Part shown: positions 12,160 to 23,368 of the stretch, in pieces
Layout of the letters: each line of letters begins with the position of its first letter
How positions within the stretch are numbered: position 1 is the first letter of the stretch
Assembly (NCBI RefSeq): GCF_963169125.1
Contig: NC_084795.1
Location: forward strand, 195,398,214-195,462,213
Origin: Humulus lupulus
Lineage: Eukaryota; Streptophyta; Magnoliopsida; Rosales; Cannabaceae
Direction of reading: 5' to 3'
DNA: 64,000 nt
The notes under the pieces: model-generated
The model's input: only the letters and a program-made list of their open reading frames with translations
The model's database searches: none
What the model was told of the DNA's origin: nothing
Program-made: the position numbers and the translations under genes

Positions 12160-13680
12160 TTACTTCACTCCGCCCTTGCCAGTCGGGAGAGAGCCTATGA
12201 GGTCGATTCCCCATACCGCAAATGGACATGGGGAGGTCATCATAGTCAGCTTGGACAGTGGAGCTCGAGGAATTGTGGCAAATCGCTCGCACTTATCACA
12301 CTTCTTTACGTACTCAAAAGAATCTGACTTGATTGTAGGCCAGAAATATCCTTGGCGTGTGATTTTCTTGGACAAGCTGTGCCCCCCAGTATGGTCTCCA
12401 TAGAACCCTTCGTGAATTTCTTCAATGATTTTCTTGGCTTCGGGTGGAGTCACATACCGAAGTAATGGCATGGAATATCCTCTTCTATATAGCCTTCCAT
12501 CCATAATGGTGTAACGGGGGATTTGATACATTAACTTTCGAGCCTGGTTCCGATCTTTCGGAAGGACGTCAGTCTCGAGATATTTGACTATCGGAGTCAT
12601 CCAGGTAGACTTGGAATCAATCATACACACGTCTTCTTGCTCTGGCTCGTTAATACTAGGTGCCGAGAGATGTTCAATTGGTACGACATTTAGCTCATCA
12701 TTCTCGGTGGAGGTAGCGAGCCGAGCTAAGGCGTCCGCATTCGAGTTTTGTTCTCGGGGGACCTGTTCTATCGCATAGAAATAGAAGTGTTCCAATGCTG
12801 ATTTTGCCTTTTCTAAGTAAGCTGCCATTCTTGTACCACGAGCCTGGTACTCTCCCAAAATTTGGTTAACCACTAGCTGGGAGTCGCTGTAGCAATGTAT
12901 GGCTTTAGCGTTGAGCTCCTTGGCTATATGAAGTCCCACCAGTAAAGCCTCGTATTCGGCCTCGTTATTAGATGCGTTGAAGTCAAGTCTCAAGGCAGAA
13001 TGAAATCTGCTTCCTGCAGGAGTGATCAAAATTAACCCTGCCCCCGATCCATTTTCATTAGATGAACCATCAACGTAAAGTTTCCACAGCTCGTGGGCCG
13101 GGGTTATAACTTCATCGTTGGTTATACCAGTAAATTCCACTATGAAGTCTGCCAAGGCTTGTGCCCTTATGGTCGTCCTTGGATGATAGGTGATCTCGAA
13201 TTGCCCGAGTTCAACTGCCCATTTAAGAAGTCGACCCGAACTTTCTGGCTTAGACAAGACTTGTCTTAGTGGTTGATCAGTTAGTACATGGATGGGGTGC
13301 GCTTGAAAGTAGGGTCGAAGTTTCTGAGATGAGTGAATTAAGCTGAGAGCTAGCTTTTCCAACAAGGGATATCTCGACTCTGCCCCCAGTAACCTTTTAC
13401 TGACGTAATATACGGGCCTTTGCACCTTTTCTTCCTCTCGTACGAGCACTGCACTTATGGCGTGCTCGATAGTGGCAAGATATAAGTACATCACTTCTCC
13501 CGTAATAGGTTTTGATAAGATAGGGGGTTCTGCGAGGTGTTTATTGAGCTCCTGGAAGGCCAACTTGCATTCTTCCATCCATTCAAATTTCTTGCCTCCC
13601 CTAACCAGGTTGAAAAACGAAAGACAATGGTCTGTAGATTTCGAGATAAACCTACTTAGTGCCGCCATTCTGCCGGTCAA
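12160..13680 (-). pseudogene. T1 dual RNase H and integrase N-terminal part
   Basis: The 506-codon frame begins with the end of the RT connection, then a gypsy-type RNase H (about residues 64-185). The usual first catalytic Asp is missing there (YLATIEHA in place of a TDAS-like motif). A second, archaeal-type RNase H follows (about 200-325) with DGSSNENGSGAG (Asp204), ASNNEAEYEAL (Glu), YSDSQLVV (Asp266) and NADALA (Asp316). The integrase zinc domain comes next (H...H...CDKC), then the first catalytic Asp in GIDLIGSLP (near 12204). A stop at 12160 replaces a residue just after GGVK. The loss of gypsy RNase H residues beside an intact archaeal-type domain is the known Tat arrangement. Confidence 0.9.
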
Positions 13681-13701
13681 ACTCTGGACATCTTTGTGTT
13701 T

Positions 13702-14499
13702 TCAAGGTGAGGGCATATCGATCAAGGCCTGGATCTTGTCTGGATTAGCTTCTATTCCTCGAGCATTTACAATGAAACCCAAGAATTTTCCTGAAGATAC
13801 TCCAAAGGAGCATTTATGAGGGTTAAGCTTCATGTTATATTTCCAGAGCACGGCAAAGCATTCTTCGAGATCATCAACATGGTTATCGTTAAGTTGAGAC
13901 TTGACTAACATGTCATCAACATAAACTTCCATGTTGTTCCCTATTTTCTCTGAGAACATCATATTCATGAGCCGCTGGTATGTGGCTCCAGCATTTTTGA
14001 GCCCGAATGGCATGACGTTATAACAATATAACCCTTTATCTGTTATGAAGCTCGTATGTTCCTGGTCGGGGGCATGCATGGAAATCTGGTTATATCCAGA
14101 ATAGGCATCCACGAATGACATTAGTCCATGCGCTGCCGTGGCATCCACGAGCTGGTCAATCCGTGGTAAAGGAAAACAGTCCTTTGGACAGGCCTTGCTG
14201 AGGTCCGAGTAGTCAACGTAGGTTCGCCATGTCCCATTGGGCTTCGGGACCAGTATCGGATTGGCTACCCAATTGGGGTAAAAAGCATCCCTAATGAATC
14301 AGTTTGCTTTTAACCTGTCGACTTCCTCTTTTAGTGCCTTTTTTCTATCGTCGTCCAATTGTCTTCGCTTTTGTTGCTTCGGTGGGAAGCTTTTATCAAT
14401 ATTTAGCGCGTGGCTCACTATATTCGCACTTATTCCTACCATGTCCGAATGTGACCACACGAAGACATCCTAGATTTTCTTCAAAAAGCAAATTAATTG
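13702..14499 (-). pseudogene. T1 reverse transcriptase
   Basis: The reverse transcriptase copies the element RNA into DNA. Motifs in order are FPPKQQKRR at the N-terminus, a NPILVPKPNGTWR block, CPKDCFPLPRIDQLVD, FVDAYSGYNQISMH, YNVMPFGLKNAGATYQRLMN, and the catalytic YVDD at 13923-13912, which is intact. The fingers region 14149-14499 has in-frame stops (for example near 14472 and 14298), and a stop at 13702 separates it from the RNase H frame. All lie in the same frame as the protease. Confidence 0.9.
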
Positions 14500-15327
14500 C
14501 TATTTAGTTTCTACATGGAGATGTTTCCCGACCTTTACCGTTTTTGAGGGATCTGACTCTTCGACCTTGATTTCTTCGAGCTCTTCTAATGGTTCGAGAT
14601 CAGCCTTTTCCTCCACTCTTGGATCGATCTCTTCATCTATCTCCAAGATCGTCCCGTCCTTATTCTGGATAACGACGAGTGATTGTTCGCTCGCCTGTTT
14701 CTTTCCTCTTACGGAAATGTTATAGCGTTCCCTTCCGGCCAACTGGTCTCCCTTCAGCGTCCCGATGCCACTAGAAGTCGGGAACTTGATGGCCAGATGC
14801 CTTACAGATGAGACTGCCCCCAGCCCTACTAGGGTGGGTCTCCTGAGCAGCACGTTGTAGGCCGATGGCAGGTCCACTACTAAAAACTCCATCATCTTGG
14901 TTACTGAGACTAGGTAGTCTCCCAAGGTTACCGGGAGTTCGATGGACCCCATACAGGCAATCCCCTCTCCTGAAAAACTGTACAAGGTCATTGCACATGC
15001 TTTTAGGTCTCGAAGCGCGAGTCCCATCTTTTCTAAGGTGGCCTTATAGAGAATGTTCACTGAGCTCCCATTGTCTATGAGAACTCGGTGAACTCTTTTA
15101 TTTGCGAGCTGGAGAGTGATGACCAGTGGGTCATTGTGGGGAAACTGAACATGGGACGCGTCGTCCTCAGTAAAGGTTATCGGCTGAGATTCAATCTTTT
15201 GGCATTTTGGAGCTCTAGGTTCGGGTTCATAAGGAGACCCGTCCCCAGTTTTTAGCTCGTTCACATATTGCTTTTGGGCATTCCTGCCCATCCCTGCGAG
15301 ATGAGGCCCGCCTGAGATGGTTATCAC
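14500..15327 (-). pseudogene. T1 aspartic protease region
   Basis: A retroviral-type aspartic protease. GGPHLAGMGR precedes the protease domain, as in other Tat elements. The active-site loop reads VLIDNGSSVNILYK with the catalytic Asp near 15075. The usual T or S after it is N here, which would fit a G-to-A change. VDLPSAYNVLLRRPTL is the expected second half (ILGRP-like). The frame stops at 14500, at a codon that is Gln in related copies by context. Confidence 0.85.
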
Positions 15328-15453
15328 GTCTTCTCCATCAATTGGAGGGGGTCTATCTTCTTCCCTTGCTCGGGAATTATTGTTTTGAGCAGGTTGTGGC
15401 GCAGCTGCCCTCTGGCTAGTAGAAGCCTGATTATTACTCTGGTTTTTGACATA

Positions 15454-17513
15454 CTATCTGAAATAGCCTCTCGAGATCAATCCTTCGATCTCGTCCTTTA
15501 ACTGCCTGCATTCATCAGTAGTGTGCCCAGTGTCTCTATGAAATCGACAATACTTGCTGGAGTCTCTCTTGGACTTCTGATTTCTCATGGGGTCTGGAAG
15601 TTTGAAAGGGACCTGGTATTCATTAGCAAGGTATATATTCTCCTGAGACTCGTTGAGCTCGGTGTACACTTTGTACACGGAGAAATACCTTTCCCGTTTC
15701 TTCTTCTTTCCCCCTTCTGCCTCAGGGTTACTCCCTTCGTTCTTCTTTCTTTTGGAAGGGTTTTCTACAGGAGGCTTTGAAACTGGTGGGTCCGCCGAGG
15801 TTGAGGCAGAGTTTACGTTTATCGTTGTAGTTACGGGCTAAGAAGTCATATTCAGTGTTGACCTCGCCTCCTCTACATTGACAAACCTCTGAGCTCGCTT
15901 ATTAAACTCGGTTAAGGACCTCACCGGTTTTCTTTACATATCGCCCCAGAGAGGACTTCTCGGCATTACTCCAGCTTGGACAGCCATTAGATGACCGTTG
16001 TCATCCACATTTCGAGCTCGGGCAACTTCCAAATTAAACCTCGTAAGGTAGCTTTTCAACGTTTCGCCTGGCTATTGCTGAACGTTGGTAAGAGTTGATG
16101 CCTTGGGTCTTACCCCGATCATGGCTCTGAACTGTTTCTTGAAATCCTTTGATAGCTGATCCCAAGAAGTGATCGAATGTCTTTTATATTTCTCGAACCA
16201 GCTTTTTGCTGGTCCTGTAAGTGATGCTGGAAATAACATGCATCTGAGCTCGTAACCCACATTACTTGCTCTCATTATGGTATTGAATGTACTTAGATGG
16301 ATGTACGGGTCGGACTTCCCCTCAAAAGGCGGGACATGAGGGATCCGAAACCCTTGAGGAAACGGAGTGTTGGAAGTATGGGGAACGAATGTTTGAGCTC
16401 CTCGTCAAAATCCTCATCTCGACTCTGACCTCGCTCATTTTGCAAGAGCCTAAAGGCCTTTTCTAGTTGATCAATTCTTTCTTGAACCGGGTCCGCAGGG
16501 GGTCTTGCTTGAAATTGGCTATCATTGATCACAATTCCAAGCTCGCGCCTTCGCAGGGGATCTTTGCGCCCATTTAGGCGATCTCTCAGGTCCGGGTTTG
16601 ATGGGTTACCACTACCCCGATTCTGATTCATATGTTCCCACAAGTCGAAGCGGTTCCTATGGTTTCCAGTATTTCTTCGACCTTGATCATACATACTGAC
16701 TGATCTAGTATCTCCTGAATCGTCACTGGCGAGGCTTGTTGCATGATTATTCCGAGATGGGTCTCTTTCATGCTGCCTCATCTCTGCAGTGCGAGACCGA
16801 GACATTTGGCTTCTTGTAGGCTGGGCGCCTCTCCGCTCCCTAAAGGCTTCTCTATTTCCTTGTTTCCTTCCTGCACGCCTTTCCTCATCATCTCGAACTG
16901 GTTGAGCATTCCTGCGAGGAGGTGAAGGGTATCTTATAGGCGATGGAGGGAATCGGATGGGTGACAGTGGCTGCCACCCATTTCGAGGTCTGGACGGTCC
17001 TGAGTTCGCACGTGTTGGGTCAGTAACATTCTGTGTGTTACCAGGAATCTGAGTTCGAGCCTCTGCAGGGGCTCGGTTATTCCCAGTTTCCGCTGGTACT
17101 TCCGCAGTTGAATTAACCAGAGCCCTAGCCCGAGTACTTCTTCGGGGTCTCGAGGGAGCAGATTGCTCTGCCGGTGGCAGAGGTTGCTCCAGTTTCCTTG
17201 TGGCAGCATTTTTTCGAGGTCGCCCACGACGCCTGCGGGGAGGAACATGCACGTCCCTCGGAGGTGGGACTTGGTTCTCACGCGGAGGTGGGGGTTGAGC
17301 TGCCTGGGCCTTCGCGGCTAACCTAGCCAATTCGTCGTTCCGCTTATTGGCCTCGGCTAACTGTTTTCTTAGTTGTCGGTTTTCAAGTTCCACAATGGGG
17401 ACGTACCGTTCAGGATTATAGTACATGTCCTCATCATCTCTTAGGGCCAGAGGTGCTGGAAGTCCTCGAGAGTCGGAGGACTCACTTCTTTCTTCGTTTT
17501 CCGGATTTACCAT
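15454..17513 (-). pseudogene. T1 gag, frameshifted and with several stops
   Basis: Gag forms the particle and binds RNA. The start at 17513 lies 92 nt after the primer site. The first frame (17513-16293) has a hydrophilic N-terminus with a short leucine-rich coil (about residues 42-70) and long Pro/Arg-rich segments. Near 16400 the capsid reading moves to another frame, which indicates a one-base indel. Capsid sequence continues at 16275-16072 (FPASLTGPAKSWFEKYK, typical of plant gypsy gag). The zinc finger C-x2-H-x4-H-x4-C (CRFHRDTGHTTDEC) is at 15549-15508. Stops fall at 16072, near 15938, near 15838 and at 15454. Confidence 0.87.
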
Positions 17514-17604
17514 TGGCTACTTCCCAGGGCATCGTGGATAGTTTTCTTCAAGAATATTTTGATCATTCGCGGCCATAGCTGTTCAGGGATCATACTGCTT
17601 AAGG

Positions 17605-17622
17605 CTCTCAATGAAAGCACCA
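17605..17622 (-). promoter_or_regulatory. T1 primer binding site
   Basis: The minus strand reads TGGTGCTTTCATTGAGAG starting 3 nt after the 5' LTR. It begins with TGG as needed to pair with a tRNA CCA end, and the same sequence is found in T2 and nearly so in T3. I cannot name the tRNA with confidence. Confidence 0.75.
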
Positions 17623-17625
17623 AAC

Positions 17626-18446
17626 TGTTGACGCCGTTTTTTGTCAACTTAAAATGTAGAGCACGTAAACAGTAAAAACTATGGCAAGAATAACACAATA
17701 AAACAATGAGAGTTTTTTACGTGGTTCAGTAGTTAACTCTGCCTAGTCCACGAGTCTTTTTTATTAGGACTTAGGAAATTTCTGGAAATTCTTCAGGGAT
17801 GAATTCTCCAGAGATTCTCCCAAGATTACAAAATATCAATCCTTTACAAAGGTACATGACATCTCTATTTATAGAGGAGATCTCATAATACAATCCCACA
17901 CGTTTCGGGAAGTTATTCTGTATATTAATAAATTTAATTACTTTAAAGTTTGTAACTCCTACATACAAGGAAACGTCCCCTGAAGACCAGGGCGCGTATA
18001 AACGACTAGTTAATATCCCTTTATTGTAGGGAAGTTACAACAATAAATATCTCTTGAATGCATGGACTGCATCTCCTCAGGTGACTCACTAAGCCGTTCG
18101 AGATCAGCAATCAGCATCATGCCAGTCTAGGTCTCTGAGTAAAATACAAATTGTTTCCCCAAGACCAGCTCGAAGTGGGTAAATACCATCGAGGCTGCCT
18201 TATTCCGAGCTCACACCCATGCCAAGCTCGGGCCACTTGATCCTAGGCTACCCGACAATGGATATACTCCAATGTTCTGTTTTTCGAGCTTATAAGGACT
18301 TCGAGGCTACCTATCTTCGAGGTTGCCACCTGCTTTGAGGATTTTGCGTCTAGATTATGAACATGTATTTTAGCTATCGCGAGCTCACACCTGACGAATC
18401 CAGCTTTCGAGGTCACAACCTCAAGTCTCGAAATCTGGGTGTAACA
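17626..18446 (-). repeat. T1 5' LTR
   Basis: 821 bp, partner of 5897-6717. The TATA box TATAAATAG is on the complement of 17865-17873, so the expected transcript runs leftward through gag and pol. Confidence 0.92.
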
Positions 18447-19320
18447 GAATGCATGTTTACTTAGTTTTAAAGTTGTAAACATTGTCTATAATTTTAATAA
18501 AAACTAGTTCACTGTTTTTTTTAAATATATATTTATATATATAATAGAATGAATTGTAGTTCTATAGTAAATATAAATATTTATATCAATATTCTCTACG
18601 TATATGACATCTAAACATAACGTTGACATATATATATTTACATAGCTACATGACATATATATATAAAATACAATAATATTTTACAAGAAATTAATAATAG
18701 AAATAAAATGAGAATAGAAAAATTCATAGTGTAGACAGTAGTATACATGTATCAACTATTTTTAGTTTCTAATGTATATCGTAATGTCCTTTGGTGAATT
18801 TGATGAAGATAAAAAGTTTCAATCACTTGATAAAAAACAAACTATCATACAAATTTATAAGATAAAAAAAATAATATGTATGTCTTTATTATTTTTAAAT
18901 AAATATGATTTAATTATTTAAATTATCATAAAATATCTTTAAAATGTCATATTTTAATTAATTTATTTATTTATTTTTGTTTAAGTTTATGTTTGTTCTA
19001 GTATTTGAATTTGACAGTGACAACAAAAGATGATGTATTATATGTTTAATATAATATTAAGTTTAAGTTTAATTAAATTTTATTTGAGTTATAAAATGTA
19101 TAGTTTTATTATTTTTAAATAATTATCATTATAAAATATCTTAAAAATACCATATTTTAATTTGTTTAATTATTTATTTATTCAATTTTATTAAGTCATG
19201 TTTACTTAAATATAATAATATTCCGTTAAAGTATACAAAAAATTAATAATAATAATTAAAACAAAATTTTTTTATTATCTACGCACTTTTTATATAAAAA
19301 ATATATATTTATTAGACTAA
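18447..19320 (+). repeat. Right arm of the head-to-head AT-rich repeat, continued after T1
   Basis: It resumes with 'gaatgcatgtttacttag', matching 59680-59700. At about 19255-19310, 'ttatctacgcactttttata' matches the reverse complement of about 3480-3530. It is AT-rich and non-coding. Confidence 0.5.
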
Positions 19321-20660
19321 CACTTATTTTATTGATTTATTCACGATTGCTTTTATCATTTCACATAGATCTATTTGCATGAAGTTATATATTTTGTTAC
19401 AGCCATAAGAAAAAAAGAATGAGAGAGAGAGAGAATGTACGATAAACTTCTTCATTTTTTCTTTTTTGAAAAAAAAAAAAGAAAGAAAGGTAATGCTTTC
19501 GATTACAAGGAGTGCCCACTTATCCATATGATCATGAATAGTGGTAGCCAAAATCAACTTTTAGCCCACGTCGTTTATATATATGCCGAACAGGAGGGGT
19601 TTATTAATTGGGTTATGGGGGACCAATATTTGAAGGCAAACAAATTAGCAAGAAAAGCCCCAATAAAGCGAAAGAGAAGGGGACCATATTATGTAATGTA
19701 GAATATCGATCAATTATATATGCATGCAAAAGAAATTATTAAAGAAGATTTCAAATATATATATGAATATATTAACGAGTATTATATGTTTCAACTCTTA
19801 TATAGATCAAACCAGCTAGGGGTCATGACAAGCCATGTGGTGGCTACGAAGATGCCTCTTTCACACGATCAAACATATACTTTCAATATATATATAAGCT
19901 TAATATATATACATTTCATTATAAACAACATGAAATCCCACCATGTTACATGTTTTCTCAATTTCCCACAAGGACCACAAAAAGCAAAATTTGCAAGGCT
20001 AGCTAGTTTGATCACTATTGCTTTTTCGCTTTGGGGAATCTTTGAAGGGAAAAAGGTATAACTTAACTAAAATCTTCTAAGGAGGTGGAAGAAAAAAAAT
20101 ATTTGTATATATATATATATATGTATGCACGGAGAGTCTTATAACATAAATCAGTTAAGCTAATTATACATCGTCTAATAGCACTCCAAAAATATCATAT
20201 CGTACGTTTTAGAATCAATTGAATAGTGACAAAGTGATATTGCAAGACCCATAAATATTACAAGTCTTATGATTCTTATTTATCCACGTGATCATTAACA
20301 CATGGCCACTAAAAATAAAAATAAAAAAAATTAATACCTACATATATATTAAGGAATGGAGACATTCCATTAATTGAAAGTACGTTAAGAATAATTCTAA
20401 TTTGAAAAAAATGCCCAATGTGTTGAAAATAGAAATTATTGAAAGAATTTTGGTACGTTAATTCATTTATTAGTCTAGCTATATGTTTTCAAAATTTATA
20501 TTGCTATTATGATGACGGCTTATTTTTCATTGTTATTTATTTATTTTTTAAATGGAGTTGCTCTTTCCCTTTGTCCATGCATGCATTGCATTCTCAGTAA
20601 ATTTAGTACGTTTGAAAAGATAAACTGGTAATAAATTTAGATCGTTCTCTGTGTGGTATG

Positions 20661-20691
<31 letters not shown>

Positions 20692-21063
20692 TATCAAGAG
20701 GACGAAACTGATATGATGATGATTCTCTATATAATATAGTGAGTAGTGACTGACATATATATGGTATGATTCTGTATATGCTTTAAGTAGTGTAAATAAT
20801 ATATATATTTATATAAATGTATATGTATATGTATAGGAAGAAAGAGAAAGAGAGACAGCATCCCGATTGGGGGTGGAAAGAGTGGTGGGGTCAAAATGAT
20901 GATGAAAATGTGAAAGGGGAACATGCCAGGTTCCCTAGTGGGGTGGACAAAACTCTCTTTCTAATCCTAACCCAAGATTTCCTTAGCCCCCGCCCCCCTT
21001 AATATGTACGTACTATAATTAATTATTCATCATCATTATACATATAGGATAATTTATCTATAG
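19321..21063. other. Possible low-copy island, no gene recognised
   Basis: Unlike its surroundings, this stretch shows no similarity to other parts of the window. It contains several GC-normal blocks (about 19495-19700, 19810-20050, 20840-21000) separated by TA-rich microsatellites (about 20106-20122, 20665-20695). Small frames (19435-19701 of 88 codons; 19720-20061 of 113; 20817-21002 of 61) carry no domain I recognise. A promoter, non-coding transcript or exon remnant of a host gene is possible but not shown. Confidence 0.35.
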
Positions 21064-21424
21064 GAGTTTTACTTTAAGTTCTACTGGTAGGATTCTTAGT
21101 GTTTCTTGATCCGTGAATAGTTTTTGGTGCGACTTTTTTTTATGACCATGTATATTATAGGTATTTAGAGCATCATGCAAACTTTCAAAAATTTCTGAAT
21201 AGTTTACAGTATCGAAAACTAGGTTCAAACATGTTTTCCACGCACATAAAAAAAATTAGTCATGCGCCTAATTTTCGATATTGTAAACTATTCAGAATTT
21301 TCTGAAAATTTGCAGGATGCTCTAAATAGCTACAATATACACTGTCATAAAAAAAAGTCGCACCGAAAACTATTTACGAGTCGAGAACACTGAGAGTACT
21401 ACCGGTAGGGCTTAAAATAAGGCG
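21064..21424. mobile_element. Foldback MITE with arms of about 160 bp
   Basis: 21067-21225 and about 21264-21422 are inverted, imperfect copies. Shared blocks are 'ggtgcgacttttttttatga', 'tatttagagcatc' and 'ctgaatagtttaca'. The loop is about 40 bp. One arm-like copy lies at 59303-59420 and a more diverged foldback at 58743-58950. No coding capacity. Target duplications are not clear. Confidence 0.8.
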
Positions 21425-22287
21425 AGAAGAGAATTCTTATCATGTTATACTACCGGTACATTAGTTTGCATTGGGATTAATGATTATTATCATGTTGTAC
21501 TGTCAATTTCTTTTTTTACTCACCACTTTTTGCATGAGTTTTGTTGATCTCTAATATTATTGTATATTGTTTATTCGATTTGATTTCATCATTCCCTTTT
21601 CTTCATTCAAGGTATATTAACTTGTTGATTACTGCGAATTATATTTAACTTTGACATATATATAATACTAGGTTGGACAAGTGTGAATACACGTGTTGAA
21701 AAAATTATAAAACATATCAAAATATTTAAAAAAAATTAAAGTAGCATAATTTTCTAAATGATAAAATAATAAAATGAAGTAAAATCTTATTCTATTTCAA
21801 AAAAAAAAAAACAAAGTTGATACTGATAATTTTGTATTTTTTTAATATTATAAAAATAAAATTGATATATCAATTAAAGAAATTAAATTGTTATATTATA
21901 TATAATTTTCAAATTTAAAATGTATATTCTTCTATATTATTTTAAATTCTAAAATGTACCTCATTATTATGTTTTGTATAATAAATAGTATCATCAATTT
22001 TTATTAGAAAAAGTTAACGTAAATAGTCAAATATTTCAATTTTTATTTAAAAAAATTGTATTTTAAATATAAAGTATAAAAAATAAAGTAGATTATTTTA
22101 TAAATGTAATTATAGGAAATAGAATTTGAGGAGGCATACTTTAATAATAAGACTTTGACAAATATATTAAGTGATATATCTAACAATAGTACATAGTATT
22201 ATATAGATTCATTATTTAATATATCTTTTAAATATAGTTAATTAATCATGCCTATTCTATAGTTGCATTTTAAAAAATGATAATAGT
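21425..22287. other. AT-rich flank of T3, with a repeat terminus and one 169-bp-type unit
   Basis: At about 21660 'tatataatactaggttgg' resembles the 'tatactaggt' terminus seen at 5871, 59275 and 59665. About 22040-22190 resembles the direct-repeat units at 42220-42560 on the other side of T3 ('aatttgaggaggcatacttt'). No gene. Confidence 0.5.
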
Positions 22288-23354
22288 TGTTGACCACGAT
22301 TTTGACCAACTACAAGGAGACGCAAAAAACTACGATAAACCTTGAATAGAAGATAAATAACATAAGTAATTTTTATAGTGGTTCAGCCCCAATTTGTTAG
22401 TAATAGTCTAATCCACTTAGAGTTGTGATATATTTAACTTATACTTAAGATTAGATGAACATTGGTTAACTGAGTTTCTCAAGTATCATTAGGAAAATAC
22501 AGTGTTTCTCTCTCTAGAGAATACAAGCTTTCTCTCTAAGCTCTCTCAGAAAATACCTCAAGAATGCCCCAAATGACAGTCCCAAGTTCTCAAAACTAGA
22601 TAATTCTTTTAGTTTCAAAAGATCAGATCCCCTTAAATGATGCCATGAGCCATTTATTTATAGGCTCATGGATCGTACATGAGAAATATCCCACTTTGAT
22701 GGGGTCATTGGTTGTTCTAACCAACTTTAGTTAAGAAAATACAAATAAATTCAAATTACAACAACATAGCTATTATTCCAGGATATTCGAGATATTCCCG
22801 CTGCAGTTGCGAATGATTTGGGTTGAAGTTGTTACTGAGGCTTTACCGAAGAGTCACTTAGATGGTAACTTCTAAGATTCTGATCATTCGACCAACCAAA
22901 TCCATCCCCGAAGCAAACTAGTCGGCTAAGACAACGCCAAGCACACCACCGGTCGACATAGGCAAGCACATTGGTCGGCATACGCAAAGCACACTTCTAG
23001 TCGAGCATGGGACACCACCCGTCAAGCATGGCACACCACCGATCGGGCATGGAACACTTCTAGTCGGGCATGGAAAATCACACCACTGGTCTGGTATGGA
23101 ACACTTCCGGTCATGCATGGCAAATCACACCGTTGGTCGAGCATGGAACACTTCTGGTCGGGCATGGCAAATCACACCACTGGTCAGCTAAACTTATTCC
23201 TGACCAGTAATATCACAACTCCTCAGGTTCATTCTCAACATTTTCACCTCTTTAAATAACACATTTATTGACTATTAATGTGTCATTTATTGACCATGTC
23301 CTACCACTTGTCCATCTGATTGCCATGTCATTGAACGAAATTTTGGGGATAACA
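22288..23354 (-). repeat. T3 3' LTR with U3 tandem repeats
   Basis: 1067 bp against 952 bp for its partner. The extra length lies in a tandem array at about 22985-23195 of 20-27-nt units built on 'ggtcgggcatggaacacttc'. On the minus strand the array is in the U3 part, upstream of the TATA region (complement of 'catttatttataggctcatg', near 22650-22670). Confidence 0.9.
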
Positions 23355-23368
23355 TTTGCCCCCCAAGT
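23355..23368 (-). promoter_or_regulatory. T3 3' polypurine tract
   Basis: The minus strand reads 'cttggggggcaaa' directly before the LTR start TGTTATCCCC. It is nearly identical to the T2 tract at 39843-39855. Confidence 0.85.

Larger units (their letters stand above)
5897..18446 (-). mobile_element. T1: Tat-lineage Ty3/gypsy retrotransposon, complete but degenerate
   Basis: Two 821-bp LTRs (5897-6717 and 17626-18446) begin TGTTGACG and end TGTAACA, and agree in roughly the mid-90s percent by eye. Read on the minus strand, the order is 5' LTR, primer site, gag, protease, reverse transcriptase, two RNase H domains, integrase, an antisense gene, polypurine tract and 3' LTR. The second, archaeal-type RNase H and the antisense gene place it in the Tat lineage. 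The flanks are CAAGG and GAATG. The related uninterrupted site at 59665 suggests an original CAATG duplication with one substitution in each copy. It carries many stops and two frameshifts, so it is not autonomous. Confidence 0.93.

Noticed and set aside
16743..17281. Overlapping frames on both strands over T1 gag
   Set aside because: They arise from the GC-rich, Arg/Pro-rich gag codons; only the 17513 frame matches gag.
19435..19701. 88-codon frame as a host gene
   Set aside because: It has a poly-Phe/Lys low-complexity start, no domain and no splice or promoter context strong enough to call a gene.
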